This document shows positions 46,134 through 56,560 of a DNA stretch of 64,000 nucleotides, in pieces. Source of the DNA: JACPNO01 sp963825405 (lineage in GTDB: Bacteria; Acidobacteriota; Terriglobia; Bryobacterales; Bryobacteraceae); assembly GCA_963825405.1 (NCBI GenBank), contig CAWGTB010000001.1, forward strand, positions 558,001 through 622,000, read 5' to 3'. Under the pieces are notes generated by a model. The model saw only the letters and a program-made list of their open reading frames with translations, was not told the DNA's origin and did not search any database. A program made the position numbers and the translations under genes. Position 1 is the first letter of the stretch. Each line of letters starts with the position of its first letter.

Positions 46134-49100
46134 CTACACCTGCAGAACATCGCCGTCGCGGGCGACTACCTCATAAAGGACGGGGTTGACGAAGAAGCCC
46201 AGCAGGAGCCGCGAAATCAGTCCGGCGACAACGACAATTGCGAAAGGTTTCTGCGTATCACTGCCAACGCCAGTAGCCATTGCCGCGGGTAGCAAGCCGA
46301 GGCAAGCTACCAGCGCCGTCATCATGATGGGCCGCAGCCGCAACAGCGAAGCCTCGAGCGTAGCGTCACGGACGCTCATGCCGCTAAGCCTCAGCTTGTT
46401 GATGTAGCTCACCAAAATGACCGCGGTTTCGACCGAAACACCAAGCAAGGCCAATAGCCCGAGCACGCTCGAAACGCTGAACGGCGTGTGCGTTAGTTTG
46501 AGGGCAACCAGCGCGCCGACGGGCTCGGTGAGGACAACGCCCAGGGCAATCGTCACCGGGAACTTGAAGTTGCCGTAGAGTGCGAACAGGATCAGAAAGA
46601 TCAACAGGAGTGCGAGCGGACCAATGACAATGAACTGGGATTTGGCCGCCAGCAGCTCACTATATTCGCCTCCCCATTCAATACGGTAGCCCTCGGGGAG
46701 GTGAATGGCCTTGTTGACGGCAGCCTGGCCCGCGTTCACTACTCCCTCAAGGTCTCGTCCCTTGATCGAAAACTGGATTCCGATGTAGCGCGAGTTGTTT
46801 TCGCGATAGATGAAGGAAGCTCCGCTGGTCTCCTTAATGGTCGCCAACTCGGAGAGCGGAACCTGCGAGCCGCCCGCCGTGGGCACCAGCAGGTTAGCGA
46901 TCTCGTGTGCGCTCGAGCGGTACTGCGGCTCCATGCGGACGATCAGATCGAAAAGCTTTTCACCCTGGATGACCTGGGTCGCGGCCTGGCCTCCAATGGC
47001 TGCCTGCACGACGGTTTCGACATCGGCAACGTTGATGCCGTAGCGGGCGATCTTCGGCCGGTCGGCTTCGATGGTGAGAGTCGGCTGGCCCAGCTCACGC
47101 ACTACCGTCAGCTCGGTGAAGCCGGGGGTGCGATCCAGCACGCGCTTGATATCGAGGGCGCTCTTCTCGAGCACTGCCAGGTCCGTGCCATAAATCTTCA
47201 CGGCCAGAGCGCTCTTTAGTCCGGTGAGGGCTTCGTCTACCGCATCCTCGGCTGGCTGCGTGTAATTGAAGATCACGCCCGGAAAGGATTCGAGCTTCTT
47301 CCGGACGTCTTCGATGAGATCATCCTTGCTGTGAATGGAGCTCTGCTGTCCAGGTCTTGTCGGCGTAGGGCCTCAGTCCGACGTAGAATTCGCAGTTGAA
47401 AAAACCGGTGGGGTCAGTGCCGTCGTCCGGCCTCCCCAATTCGGAGCCGACAACGGTGACTTGGGGGTAGGCCTTCAGGATCTCGCGCACCTTCGGAGCG
47501 AATTTGCCGGCCTCTTCAAATGAGATGGTGTAGGGCATGGTGGCACGCACCCAAAGCGCTCCTTCATCCAGGTGCGGCAGGAACTCGCCGCCGATGAGCG
47601 GTACCAACAACAGCGCCGCTCCGAAGATGGCCACCGCCACGAACAAAGTGAACTTGGGGTGATTGAGGTACCAGCCGAGCTGTTTGCCGTAGAAGTCCCG
47701 CACCACGTCGAAAACGCGATTAGGTTTTTCACGGATGCCTTTCTTGAACCAATAGGATGCCAGCACCGGGACCATGGTGAGGGTGAGCAGCAGCGCACCC
47801 ACCAACGCAAAGGCCATGGTGTTGGCCATGGGCCGGAAGAGCCGTCCAGCTGGACCATGAAGCGCGTAGATCGGAAGATAACCGGCGATGATGACGGCGA
47901 CGGAATAGAAGATGGGCCGGTCCACGTCGCGCGCCGCCGCCAGAATTACCTCCTTCACATCAAACTTCTGGCCGTGCCGCAGGCCGAGTTCGCGGTAAAT
48001 ATTCTCGACCATGACGATGGTCCCGTCGATGATGATGCCGAAATCGATTGCGCCGATGGAAAGTAGATTGGCCGCCTCGCCGGTGGCGTGCAAGAAAGAT
48101 GAAGGCGAACAGGAGGGCCAGCGGTATGGTAAGGGCCGTGATTACCGCCGCGCGCACGTTCATCAGGAAGAAGAGCAGCACAATCACCACCAGAGCCATG
48201 CCGCGCAGCAGGTTGTCTTCGACCGTATCGGTGGTGACGCGGACCAGGTCGCTGCGATCGTAGTACGGGCGAATCTTCACGTCGCGAGGCAGCACCGAGC
48301 GGTTCAGCTCCTCGGTCTTCTTCTCAACGCCCTGGAGCACGGTTTGAGTCTGCTCCCCGCGGCGCATGAGGATCACGCCTTCGACGGCGTCGTCGTTCTT
48401 CTCAAATCCGAATATCCCTAGGCGTGGCGCATTTCCAATCACCACGCGGCCCACATCCTTGACGCGCACCGGCGCTCCGTTGGCGCTCCCGACAACGACC
48501 TCACCGATATCCTCCGTAGTTTTGACCAAGCCGAGTCCACGGACATAGTAGAACTGTCCGCCTTTGGAGTAGAAGCCGCCGCCGGTGTTGGCATTATTGG
48601 CTGTCAGCGCGTTAAGCACCTGTACCACAGGAAGGTGATAGTTGTAGATCTTCAACGGGTCGAGCAACACCTGGTATTGCATTACGGTGCCGCCGAAACC
48701 GGAATCGTCAGCTACGCCGGGCACGCTGCGGTAAGCGCGCTCGATGATCCAATCCTCGAAAGTCTTCAGCTCTTGCGACGTGCGGTCCGGACTTTCCAGC
48801 ACATAACGGTAAACCAGCCCGCTCGGGCTGAAAAGCGGAGCCATGCTGGGCGTTACACCGGAAGGCAGGCTGGCCTCGCTGATCCGCTCGAAGATCACCT
48901 GGCGCGCGAAATATGGGTCGGTGCCTTCCTCGAATGTCAGCCTGATATCGGAGAGGCCATAAAGAGAAATCGAGCGCATGAATTCAAGGTGCGGAGTGCC
49001 GTTCATGACCAGCTCGAGCGGCAAGGTCGTCAACCGTTCGAGTTCTTCGGCGGCGTGGCCTGGCCATTGGGTGATCAGCTCGACCATTGGGGGCGAAAGG

Positions 49101-49222
49101 TCCGGATAGGCGTCCACCGGCATCCGCTGAAAGGAATAGGAGCCGGCAAAGATCAGGAGCACGGCGATCATCAGGATCAGGAACCGCTGCCGCAGCGCAA
49201 ATTGGACGATGTGATGAATCAT
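46134..49222 (-). CDS. Heavy-metal RND efflux permease (CusA/CzcA family), two frameshifts
   Basis: Inner-membrane RND pump for Cu/Ag or divalent metals, about 1030 residues once frames are joined, which is full length. It starts MIHHIVQFALRQRFLILMIA. The proton relay TM4 reads IGAIDFGIIIDGTIVMVENI, one of the best CusA/CzcA markers. The frame breaks at about 48095-48097 (an AAA run; one base less restores FIFLHATGEAANLL). It breaks again at about 47330-47345, before HSKDDLIEDVRKKLESFPGV. Each piece is well conserved, so assembly error or very recent decay is likely. Adaptor and outer-membrane factor genes precede it on the same strand. Confidence 0.85.
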
Positions 49223-49234
49223 GATGTGCGGTCG

Positions 49235-50405
49235 CTATTGCAACGAGTTCTTGAACTGCAGAAAAAGACTACCATCGCCAACGACGCGCTCGCCTTCCTT
49301 GAGGCCGCTGGCGACTTGTGTTTGGCCATTGATTGAGTCGCCGAGAGTGATCAGTCTTCGGGCGAATTGGTTGGCGCCCGTCTCCACGTATACGAACGGT
49401 TGATTCTCTGTGTCGCGAAGCACCGCGGCATCGGGGACCACTAACGCGTCGGCGATGGCGCCGGAATGGACAAGCGCGGTGACGTACATGTCCTTTTTCA
49501 GCTTATTCCCCGGATTGTCGGTGACGATGCGTTCCTGCAGTGTTCGCGTGTTGGGGTCGAGAGCCGGCGCGGCGTAGGAAATGCGCCCGTGGAAGACGCT
49601 GGGATAAGCGTCCGTAGTGATGTCCGCCGTATCGCCGATGCGCACGCTTCCCATAGCGCTTTGATAAACATTCACCAAAACCCAAACGGTGGTTACGTCG
49701 GAGATGGTGAAGCACTGGGTGGCGCCTGCCTGGAGCAGTTGTCCCGGCCCCACCAGACGCTCGACGATTTCGCCGGACACCGGCGCCAAAAGCGGGATCT
49801 GCAGTGTCGTCACCAGCTTCACCTGAGAGTCCGGGTCGGCTACGCCGAGCGCTCGCAAGGCATCCGCGGTCGATTCCACGTCCGCCTGCGCCGCCGCGCG
49901 ATCGGCTTCCGCCTGCTGTAGGTCCCGCTCGGCGATGGCCTTGTGCGCGTAGAGATCCACCGCGCGCTTGTAACTTTTGTCGGCGAGTTGCAGAGCTTCC
50001 CGCGCTTTGAGATAGGCAGAGCGGGCAAGAGAGTAGTCTGGACTGTTCACGGTTAGCAGGGTCTGCCCGGCGTGCACTATGTCTCCCGGCGTAACCAGGA
50101 TTTCTCGCACGGGACCTCCCACGGCGCTGAAAACCGGCGTGGTGGCCAATGCGTTATAGGCAACCGAACCGGTGAGGCGGAGGACGCGCGGGAGCTGCGT
50201 TTTCACGACCGGCGTCACTTGCACGTGCGCCATCTGGTCCTTGGGCACATTGAAGAGCTCGGCGGTTTCCGATTTCGGCTCACTCGCTGTGTAAGACGTC
50301 ATCTGCGAGGTGCTGGCGCCCGGCCGCGAGCTGCAGCCTGTCAGGCTCAACGCTGCTGCCAGAATCGTGACAGGGAGGATACGAGTTAAAGCGCTCGATG
50401 GTCAT
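49235..50405 (-). CDS. Metal RND efflux periplasmic adaptor (CusB family), leader frameshifted
   Basis: Periplasmic adaptor of about 390 residues. The open frame begins at a TTG (50350) inside the leader. An ATG at 50405, six bases after AAGGAGG, gives MTIER and, with one T removed from TTT (complement of 50388-50390), joins LTRILPVTILAAALSLTGCS, a complete lipoprotein signal with lipobox LTGC. The mature part has the barrel-sandwich (GGPVREILVTPGDIVHAGQT), an alpha-hairpin (KAIAERDLQQAEADRAAAQA) and lipoyl/beta-barrel domains (VLVNVYQSAMGSVRIGDTAD). No Met-rich CusF-like metal site is evident. Confidence 0.85.
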
Positions 50406-51688
50406 GGCAGCCTCCTTGTTCCTACTGCCTGGCGCACTTGTTCGACTGCCAGCATGTGGTTGGAGAGGGCCTGGCGATAAGCCAGTTGATTGACGCGATA
50501 AGTCCGCTCGGCATCGAGAAAATCGAGCAGGCTGGCGGCGCCGCGCTGATAAGCATACAGGCTGATGTCGCGCGACTCGGTGGTCTGGTCGAGATAGCCG
50601 CTCTGATAGAGCGTCACAATATGGTCGTTAGTGTGAACGACTCTCGTAGGCAGTTACGACGTCCGACATTACTTGTTCGGACGCCTCATTGAAGAGTTCC
50701 TGCGACTGGGTGATGGCATAATTCGTCCGGGCGATTTCGCCTTGATTGCGGTCGAAGATCGGGAGCTGAATGTTGAAGGAGAGCGTCAAGGTGTTGAAGC
50801 CGGCGACGTGACTATAGCTCAATCCCGCATTCACGATCCCGTTTGCCGTTGGCTTCAGCCAGCGTTTCCTGACTACGCGCCGAAGTCACGCCTCGCTGCG
50901 CGGCCAGTAGATCGGGCCGGGATTGCATTGCCAGCGCCTTCAAGTCGTCGAGCCGTGGCCTGAATGGGCAGATAGTCGAGTTTCCCTTCGACGTCATAGT
51001 TCTCCGGTACCGATTCAAAACCCACCAACTGCCGCAGCAGGGCGAGCGCCTGCACTTTGGCCAGCTTCGCCGCCGAGACATCCGTCTGGAACTGCAGTAC
51101 CTGCAACTTGATCTTGATCAAGTCGCTTTCACTCATGTCGCCGGCTTTGTTACGCGACTCGCTCAGGCTGACGGTCTGCTGGAAGCTTGCCAGGTTCGCA
51201 TCAGCCAGTTCCAAAGTGGATTGCGCCAGAAGTACGGCCACAAACTGTTGCGCGACATTGAAGCTAAGCTGGCGCTCGTTGTCGGCTACTTGGGATCGCG
51301 TTACATCCGTCTGATCCCGCGCCGCTTGAAGACGATGGGGACGCTTCCTGCCGCGCTCGAAGGTTAGTCGACGCCGATATCGAACTGAGCGTTGTTGTTG
51401 AGAGTAGGTCGCGTTGAACTGCGGAAAATTGAAAAGAGGAAGGAACTGCGAGTCCGCAGAAATCGAAGGGTTGGGCCGCAGGTTGGCGGTGATTTCCGAG
51501 GCCTGCCCTTGCAGGATGGTCGAGCGAGCCGCGAGAAGCGAATGGTTATGTTGCAGCGCAAACTCGATGGCCTGATCGAGCGTGATGCGCGTGCCGGGCG
51601 GAGCGCCCTGCTTCGGCGCCGTCTGCTGAGCGCACGGCGCGCCCGTGTGAAACAAAAGGAAGATCCACCACGCGGTTGCTCTCTTCAT
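50402..51688 (-). pseudogene. TolC-family outer membrane factor (CusC-like), multiply frameshifted
   Basis: Outer-membrane channel of the metal pump, in at least five pieces. ATG at 51688 gives a signal peptide (MKRATAWWIFLLFHTGAPCA), then TLDQAIEFALQHNHSLLAAR. Breaks are seen near 51400 and 51368 (AQFDIGVD lies in a second frame), near 50965 (RLDDLKALAMQSRPDLLAAQ in another frame), near 50840 (VNAGLSYSHVAGFNTLTLSF) and near 50635 (TLYQSGYLDQTTESRDISLY). The final helix reads SLLDFLDAERTYRVNQLAYR and ends by overlapping the CusB ATG. Every segment still aligns with TolC proteins, so the gene is either very recently lost or badly read. Confidence 0.8.
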
Positions 51689-51826
51689 ACTCCCAATCCT
51701 CGGCACAGAACGGCTGCGGCATCTGTCAATGCACGGCAAGCCTCCTGAAATAGGGACCATTGCCGTGGGCCGCGCCGCGAGTTCTACTCTCTTAGGATCC
51801 GAAACCCACTTAAGATTCTTGCCAAC

Positions 51827-52135
51827 TCAACAATTGATGAAGGCCAAGTGGAGATAAGGAGGAGGTGCGCGAGACTGGCCGATGGCAACCAATGTTTCCG
51901 GATAGCCGGAACATTTCTGAGCAGCGACGTACCATTCGGAGACCAGCAGAGCGAGGACTCCTACCGCATGAGCCGGGTTCAACATCGCCAGATGCGCGAA
52001 ATGACAGAACGCACAGCAATGAGTGAGGTGAGCGGTAGAATGATCGGACGAAAGCCATGCCGCCTGGAGCGACAGCGTGGAGGCGATCAGCAGCAGGATC
52101 GCAAACGACCGTAAGCTAGGACGGCGAAACGTCAA
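51827..52135 (-). CDS. Small membrane protein with HCCxxCH cluster upstream of metal pump
   Basis: A 102-residue protein with a hydrophobic N-terminal segment (SFAILLLIASTLSLQAAWL), a Cys/His cluster HCCAFCHFAHLAM and a second hydrophobic stretch (AVGVLALLVSEWYVAA). Small proteins with this layout often lie beside copper or metal efflux genes, and the Cys/His cluster suggests metal binding. The start is a TTG at 52135 with AAGGCGG close upstream; no better start is visible. The gene precedes the CusC-like gene on the same strand and may be its operon leader. Function is unknown. Confidence 0.55.
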   Translation of the reverse strand: MTFRRPSLRSFAILLLIASTLSLQAAWLSSDHSTAHLTHCCAFCHFAHLAMLNPAHAVGVLALLVSEWYVAAQKCSGYPETLVAIGQSRAPPPYLHLAFINC

Positions 52136-52192
52136 CCGCCTTGATTGTACTCCGGTTCATGCCACGAGCGCTTACGGAGTATCAAAGCTGTC

Positions 52193-52240
52193 GAGGACAC
52201 GCTTGCCTTCATTGAAGACATTACAATCCTGCGCAGCGTG
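52193..52240 (+). pseudogene. Remnant of a PAS-domain gene
   Basis: The plus strand here reads EDTLAFIEDITILRSV in one frame, matching the end of the first PAS domain of the histidine kinase at 60906 (GTLAFIEDITLHRAV). Bases 52199-52224 equal 61206-61231 at 25 of 26 positions. There is no surrounding PAS domain and no intact gene, so I read this as a short leftover of a duplicated or lost sensor gene in the 113-base gap between small genes. Confidence 0.5.
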
Positions 52241-52248
52241 CTTTGCCG

Positions 52249-52557
52249 CTACTTCAAAGTGCGCACAAAAGCGACCACAGCCGAAACCTGGTCTCCGGTT
52301 ACGGTCGCGACCGGCTTCATCTTGCCGACTCCATTAGTAACGACGGCTTTCAGGTCGTCGTCAGATTTTACCTGTACTTCTTTCGAGCCCAATGGCTTCA
52401 TCTCGACTTTCATCATCTTGGCTACGGCCGGGTTCCCAGCACCGTCCGGACCGTGGCAGGACTTACAGGATTTATCGTAGACAGCTTTCCCGTCGGCGCC
52501 TGCCAGCGGCACACTCAACACCAGAAAGGTGATGGCAACTGCGGTCATCTTTTTCAT
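52249..52557 (-). CDS. Small monohaem c-type cytochrome
   Basis: A periplasmic class I cytochrome c of 102 residues. I start at the second ATG (52557, MKKMTAVAITFLVLSVPLAG), since the ATG at 52566 is only one base from the AGGAG site. A Sec signal is followed by one haem site, CKSCHG (CxxCH), then AVAKMMKVEMKPLG, and a distal Met ligand candidate in GKMKPVATVTG. It would shuttle electrons between membrane cytochromes and terminal acceptors. It is seventeen bases downstream of the tetrahaem cytochrome on the same strand. Confidence 0.88.
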   Translation of the reverse strand: MKKMTAVAITFLVLSVPLAGADGKAVYDKSCKSCHGPDGAGNPAVAKMMKVEMKPLGSKEVQVKSDDDLKAVVTNGVGKMKPVATVTGDQVSAVVAFVRTLK

Positions 52558-52582
52558 CGTTTCCATTCTCCTTGAAATATTG

Positions 52583-53665
52583 TCATTGCGCGTTCAAATA
52601 CGCGATCAGGTCAGACATCTGGTCCGCCGTGAACCGCGGCCAGGCGATATTTTTCGCCTTCATGCGCTCCAGCATTTGCGGACCATGGCGCCAGAGCGTC
52701 GCCACCATTGTGACGGCTGAGAAGCCGCCCTTTCGCCCGCTGAGGCTGGGCGCGCCGCTTGCCGGGTCATTATGGCAGGCCGCGCATTGCTTGCCGCTAA
52801 ATACCTGTTTCCCGTGGGCTGGATTGCCGCCTTGCGTCAAAAGCTGTTCGGACCACAGGTAACTCACGATCCGGCGCATGTCGTCCGGCTCCAGCTTTGG
52901 CGGCGGCTGCGCCATTTTCGGCGCGTGATTCCACATGTCCACCGCGATGTCGGTGAGGGTTTTGCCCCGCAATCGCGGCCGCAGCTCCAGCTTGCCAACA
53001 TGGCAGCCGGCGCAGCCTTTGGATTGGAACAGCGCTGCGCCGCCTTCGGTGCTGGTCATCTGAAAACTGCCGGCCGCGTGCCGCGTCTCGCGCAGGTTGC
53101 GCACATAGACCAGAATGTCGGCAAGATCGCGGCTGGTAAGATCCGGCCAGCGGATGCGCTGCTTGGCGAATTCCTGCCTCATGTTGGCGGCATGATTCCA
53201 CATCGCCTCGGCGAGATCAATGGGTGAGTTCAGCGACGCCCACTGCGCCACCGGCCTGGGCGCGCCTGGTTTCGCTTCCGTGATTCCGTGGCAACTGGCG
53301 CAATGGTTGGTGGAGAACGCCTGCTTGCCCCGGCCCGCGTCGCCGAGCTTGTCGAAGAACCGCGCGGAGTAAAAATACGCAAACAGATCCGCCGCGCCCT
53401 GCTCGTCGAGCACTGGCCGCGCAATTCCGCGCGCCTCAATCGCGGTCCACATGGTGGGGGCATGGTTCCACATGATGCTGGCCAGCAGCGCGGGTGTGTA
53501 GCTGCGGTCGATGCGCCGGCCAAGGTCAGGCGCGATCTTCGCCCCTTCGCCGTTGATGCTGTGGCATTGAATGCAGGATTGATCCGAGAATATGCGCTGG
53601 CCGCGCGCGGAGTCCACGTCGGCGTTCATTAAGAGTGCGGCGGCGATGGCGAGTGCGCTCAACAT
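52583..53665 (-). CDS. Periplasmic tetrahaem c-type cytochrome
   Basis: About 360 residues with four CxxCH sites: CIQCH, CASCH, CAGCH and CAACH, each in a domain of about 90 residues with the repeated WNHAPxM-type motif (MWNHAPTMWTAIE, MWNHAANMRQEF, MWNHAPKMAQPP, LWRHGPQMLERM). The Met in these motifs is a likely sixth haem ligand. It therefore looks like four tandem class I cytochrome domains. I use the ATG at 53665 (six bases after GGAG), giving the signal MLSALAIAAALLMNADV. It lies in the electron-transfer cluster, downstream of the MtrB-like barrel. Confidence 0.9.
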   Translation of the reverse strand: MLSALAIAAALLMNADVDSARGQRIFSDQSCIQCHSINGEGAKIAPDLGRRIDRSYTPALLASIMWNHAPTMWTAIEARGIARPVLDEQGAADLFAYFYSARFFDKLGDAGRGKQAFSTNHCASCHGITEAKPGAPRPVAQWASLNSPIDLAEAMWNHAANMRQEFAKQRIRWPDLTSRDLADILVYVRNLRETRHAAGSFQMTSTEGGAALFQSKGCAGCHVGKLELRPRLRGKTLTDIAVDMWNHAPKMAQPPPKLEPDDMRRIVSYLWSEQLLTQGGNPAHGKQVFSGKQCAACHNDPASGAPSLSGRKGGFSAVTMVATLWRHGPQMLERMKAKNIAWPRFTADQMSDLIAYLNAQ

Positions 53666-53674
53666 TTCCATCTC

Positions 53675-55621
53675 CTACCTGCTAAGCCTCAGACCCGTCG
53701 AGATGATGTGCGTCCTAAAACTTTCGTAAGTGTAGAACGCCTCTCCGAAGCCGTAATAGCGCCATTCGGAGATCCACGAAACGCCCTTGCGCATGGGCCA
53801 GGAAAGCTTGGCCAAGGGCTGGTAATACCGCGTCGGCCGGCTGCCCGAGGAAGTGAAAAACGACCCGCCCACACTGAGCCGCCCCGGCTGCTGTCCCATC
53901 AATCCGGGGAGCACGATGTCCATCAGGGCGCTGCCCACATGCGCGTTGTCGCGATAAAAGGATTGGGCCGTATCGAGTGTCTGCGGCACGAAATACAGGA
54001 TGTCGGAGCGCAGCGTCGATCGCGAATATTCGCCCGAAAACGTGATGCGCTTGCTGCTCTGCGGGGTCCACAGAACCGACAGAGAGGCATCCTGGCTGCG
54101 GAAATCGTAATTGACCGTGGGCGCTGGATTCTGGTTGTCGAGAATAGAGAATACCGCGCTCACCACCAGCGAATTCGTCGCCTGGTAGCGGCCGCGCAGT
54201 CGCGCCTTGCGGTAATTCTGTAGGCTGGTACGGAAGTAAGCCCGATCCCCGGATGCGCCTTCGAAGTCCAGGTTCAGCGAGAGGCGCTGTCCGGCACGAT
54301 AGGTAAGCCCCGCGAGGCCGACTTGCCGGCTCATTACGCCCGATTCCGTGGCCGCCTCGGTAAGAAATCCGCCTTGGGTCTGGGCGTCGCCCCACACGTA
54401 GCGATAGCCGCCGCGCGCGGTCAGGTGCTTGCTTACATCGAAGATCACGTCAACCTGCTCCTGGTTATAGTTCCAAACCAGCGGGCCCATGAAACTGGAA
54501 ATTTGAGTGGCGCCGGGCGGCTGCAGGATCTGATCCGTCAACAGCGCCGAGGAGGCGTTGTGCAGCCGGTCGGTCATCAGCGACTCGATCACGCGCAGAC
54601 GCCGCATCGGCCGGAGTTCGAAGCCGATGGAAGCGGTCGTGTGCGGCTGCTTGGCTTCCGCCGACAACAGATCGAGCTGGCTGTTAAAGAACAGCAGTGT
54701 GCTGAGATCCACGAATTGTCCGGTGTTCGCCTGGAAGAAATTGACGCTGGTCTCCGGCTGGCTGTAAAGAAACTGGCCGGTGATATCGAGCCAGGAAAAG
54801 GGGCTGGCACTCACCAACACTTTGCTGTAAATGCTGCTGCCTCGTATTCCGTACGATTGCACCAGGTTGGTGAGGTCGAGCTGCTGCCCAAAAAACGGCG
54901 TTGTCAGATTGCCCGTATTCTGGTCGCTGGTGAAGGCCTGTTGATCGTCCTTGAAGGTGGTGCCGCCCTGTTCGAGCGTGACGTGCAGACGTTTCAGCTC
55001 CAGGCGGACGCCGCCGCGGAAGTTGTCGGTCTTGTCGCGCAAATGGTTCGCCACCGGATACTCGTTGGCGTCGCTGACGAAATCGGTGATGCCGTTGCCG
55101 AAGCCCGAATCGCGCGAATAGGCCAGATAGGGCACGATCCATTTGCCGGGCAGCAGCTCCAACTCCACATTGGCCATGCGGCGGTGGGTGTCGAAGGAGC
55201 GCTGGTCGAGAAACAGGCCGCGGCCAATGGTTGGATCGGCATAGGACGGCAGGGCATTGAAATACGCAATGTTGCGGTAATCGAAGCTGAAGTTGTACCA
55301 GCCGCGCCGCGTGGCGTCGACACGAGCGGTGTTGTAGGGATCGCCGCCCCAGTCGTTGGCGCGGATGTCGATGCGATCGAACCAGCGGCGCGCCGGGTTC
55401 CGGTTTTGGATAGTCAGATCGACTCCGAACAGGCGCGGGCCCGATCCCAGATTGACCACCGAGCGGTAACTGTCGAAGCTGCCGCCGACGCCGGTGCGCC
55501 CTTGATAGCCGAAGTCGACGCTGCCAGTGACTGCCGGCTCATCGGCCGCCGGCACCGGCGTGGGCGCGGCTTCCTGCGCCATCAGCGCCGTAGCTGCCAG
55601 GGCGGCGAGGCAGAGTCTCAT
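53675..55621 (-). CDS. MtrB/PioB-like decahaem-associated outer membrane beta-barrel
   Basis: A 648-residue outer-membrane barrel that would hold the periplasmic decahaem cytochrome in the membrane. The start at 55621 overlaps the DmsE-like stop by four bases (ATGA) and gives the signal MRLCLAALAATALMAQ. Alternating strands are seen throughout (GSVDFGYQGRTGVGGSF, GWYNFSFDYRNIAYF, RLRGRYQATNSLVVSAVFSI). The last strand ends in the aromatic-rich IISTGLRLSR. The assignment rests on its place between two decahaem cytochrome genes and an MtrB-like length; sequence recognition alone is moderate. Confidence 0.75.
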   Translation of the reverse strand: MRLCLAALAATALMAQEAAPTPVPAADEPAVTGSVDFGYQGRTGVGGSFDSYRSVVNLGSGPRLFGVDLTIQNRNPARRWFDRIDIRANDWGGDPYNTARVDATRRGWYNFSFDYRNIAYFNALPSYADPTIGRGLFLDQRSFDTHRRMANVELELLPGKWIVPYLAYSRDSGFGNGITDFVSDANEYPVANHLRDKTDNFRGGVRLELKRLHVTLEQGGTTFKDDQQAFTSDQNTGNLTTPFFGQQLDLTNLVQSYGIRGSSIYSKVLVSASPFSWLDITGQFLYSQPETSVNFFQANTGQFVDLSTLLFFNSQLDLLSAEAKQPHTTASIGFELRPMRRLRVIESLMTDRLHNASSALLTDQILQPPGATQISSFMGPLVWNYNQEQVDVIFDVSKHLTARGGYRYVWGDAQTQGGFLTEAATESGVMSRQVGLAGLTYRAGQRLSLNLDFEGASGDRAYFRTSLQNYRKARLRGRYQATNSLVVSAVFSILDNQNPAPTVNYDFRSQDASLSVLWTPQSSKRITFSGEYSRSTLRSDILYFVPQTLDTAQSFYRDNAHVGSALMDIVLPGLMGQQPGRLSVGGSFFTSSGSRPTRYYQPLAKLSWPMRKGVSWISEWRYYGFGEAFYTYESFRTHIISTGLRLSR

Positions 55622-56548
55622 CGCAGCAGCTCCCGGCTCACATTCGATCCGTGAATCTTCACGTGGCAATTGGTGCAGTTCTGGAAGCGCGGGTTGCGCA
55701 GATCGTGAAACGCCGGCGGGATGCCTCCCAGCGTGCCGGACGCCAGCGCCGTAGCCGGCATGTTGGAATGGCACTCCAGGCAGAGCAGGCTCACCTGCTG
55801 TCGTTTTAGCATGCGCGGATTGGCCGAGCCGTGCGGCTCATGACAGGCCGCGCAGCCTTCCAGGTGCACCGGCGCGTGCTCGAAAACGAAGGGCCCGCGC
55901 TTGTCGCCGTGGCAGTTCAGGCAGCCCGGCTCGTTGGCGGAAACGGTTTGCATGGAGTGCGGCAGAATGCTGCCGTGCGGATTGTGGCAGTCGACGCAGG
56001 ACATCGCGCCTTCGGGAAGCTTGTGCTTGTGGGGCCGCTGAAACGATGCCCGTTCCGCCAGGTGGCAGGTGGAGCAGGCGGCATTAACCGCGGCCCGCCG
56101 CCGCGGGACCAAGTTCTTCGGCCGACTTGTGAACCGTATGGCAGGCGACACAGCTCACCTGGTTGCGCGCGTGCCCGCTTTGGATGCGGCCCACATGGGT
56201 TGGCTGGTTGCGGTGGCAACCCAGGCAGCCCGCATCGGCCTCCGCCACGGGCAGTTTCATGGGATTGCGAATCGTCTCCGCTGAGGGGTTTTCGACGTGG
56301 TTGCTTCCCGGGCCATGGCAGGACTCGCAGGAGCGTCCCTCCCACCCGCGCTTTTTGTCCTTCTCAACGGCGTTGTGTGGATTTTTGGTGAAGGCCTTGG
56401 CGATGTCTTCGTGACAGACCTGGCAGGCCTCCGAGCCCACATATGTGAGGGGCGCCGGAGGCGCGGGTGCGGCAGACGCATTGGTCCGTGGCGCAGGCGC
56501 CTGTGCGGCGGCAAGCCCGGCGAAAAGGATGGCAATTACCGCCCGCAT
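55618..56548 (-). CDS. DmsE/MtrA-like periplasmic decahaem cytochrome, frameshifted
   Basis: A periplasmic cytochrome of about 310 residues with ten CxxCH sites in total: CQVCH, CESCH, CLGCH and CVACH in the first frame, then CSTCH, CVDCH, CLNCH, CAACH, CLECH and CTNCH in the second. The signal is MRAVIAILFAGLAAAQ. The frame breaks at about 56105-56115: one base less in CTTGGTCC joins HKSAEEL to VPRRRAAVNAACSTCH. Length and haem number match MtrA and DmsE, which sit inside the barrel and bridge the periplasm. Its neighbours are the extracellular decahaem cytochrome upstream and the barrel gene downstream. Confidence 0.88.
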
Positions 56549-56560
56549 GACGGTAATCGC

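Noticed and set aside
54323..55654. 443-residue plus-strand frame across the MtrB-like gene
   Set aside because: Antisense shadow; the barrel gene has a signal peptide, a start overlapping the upstream stop and alternating strands, the antisense frame has none.
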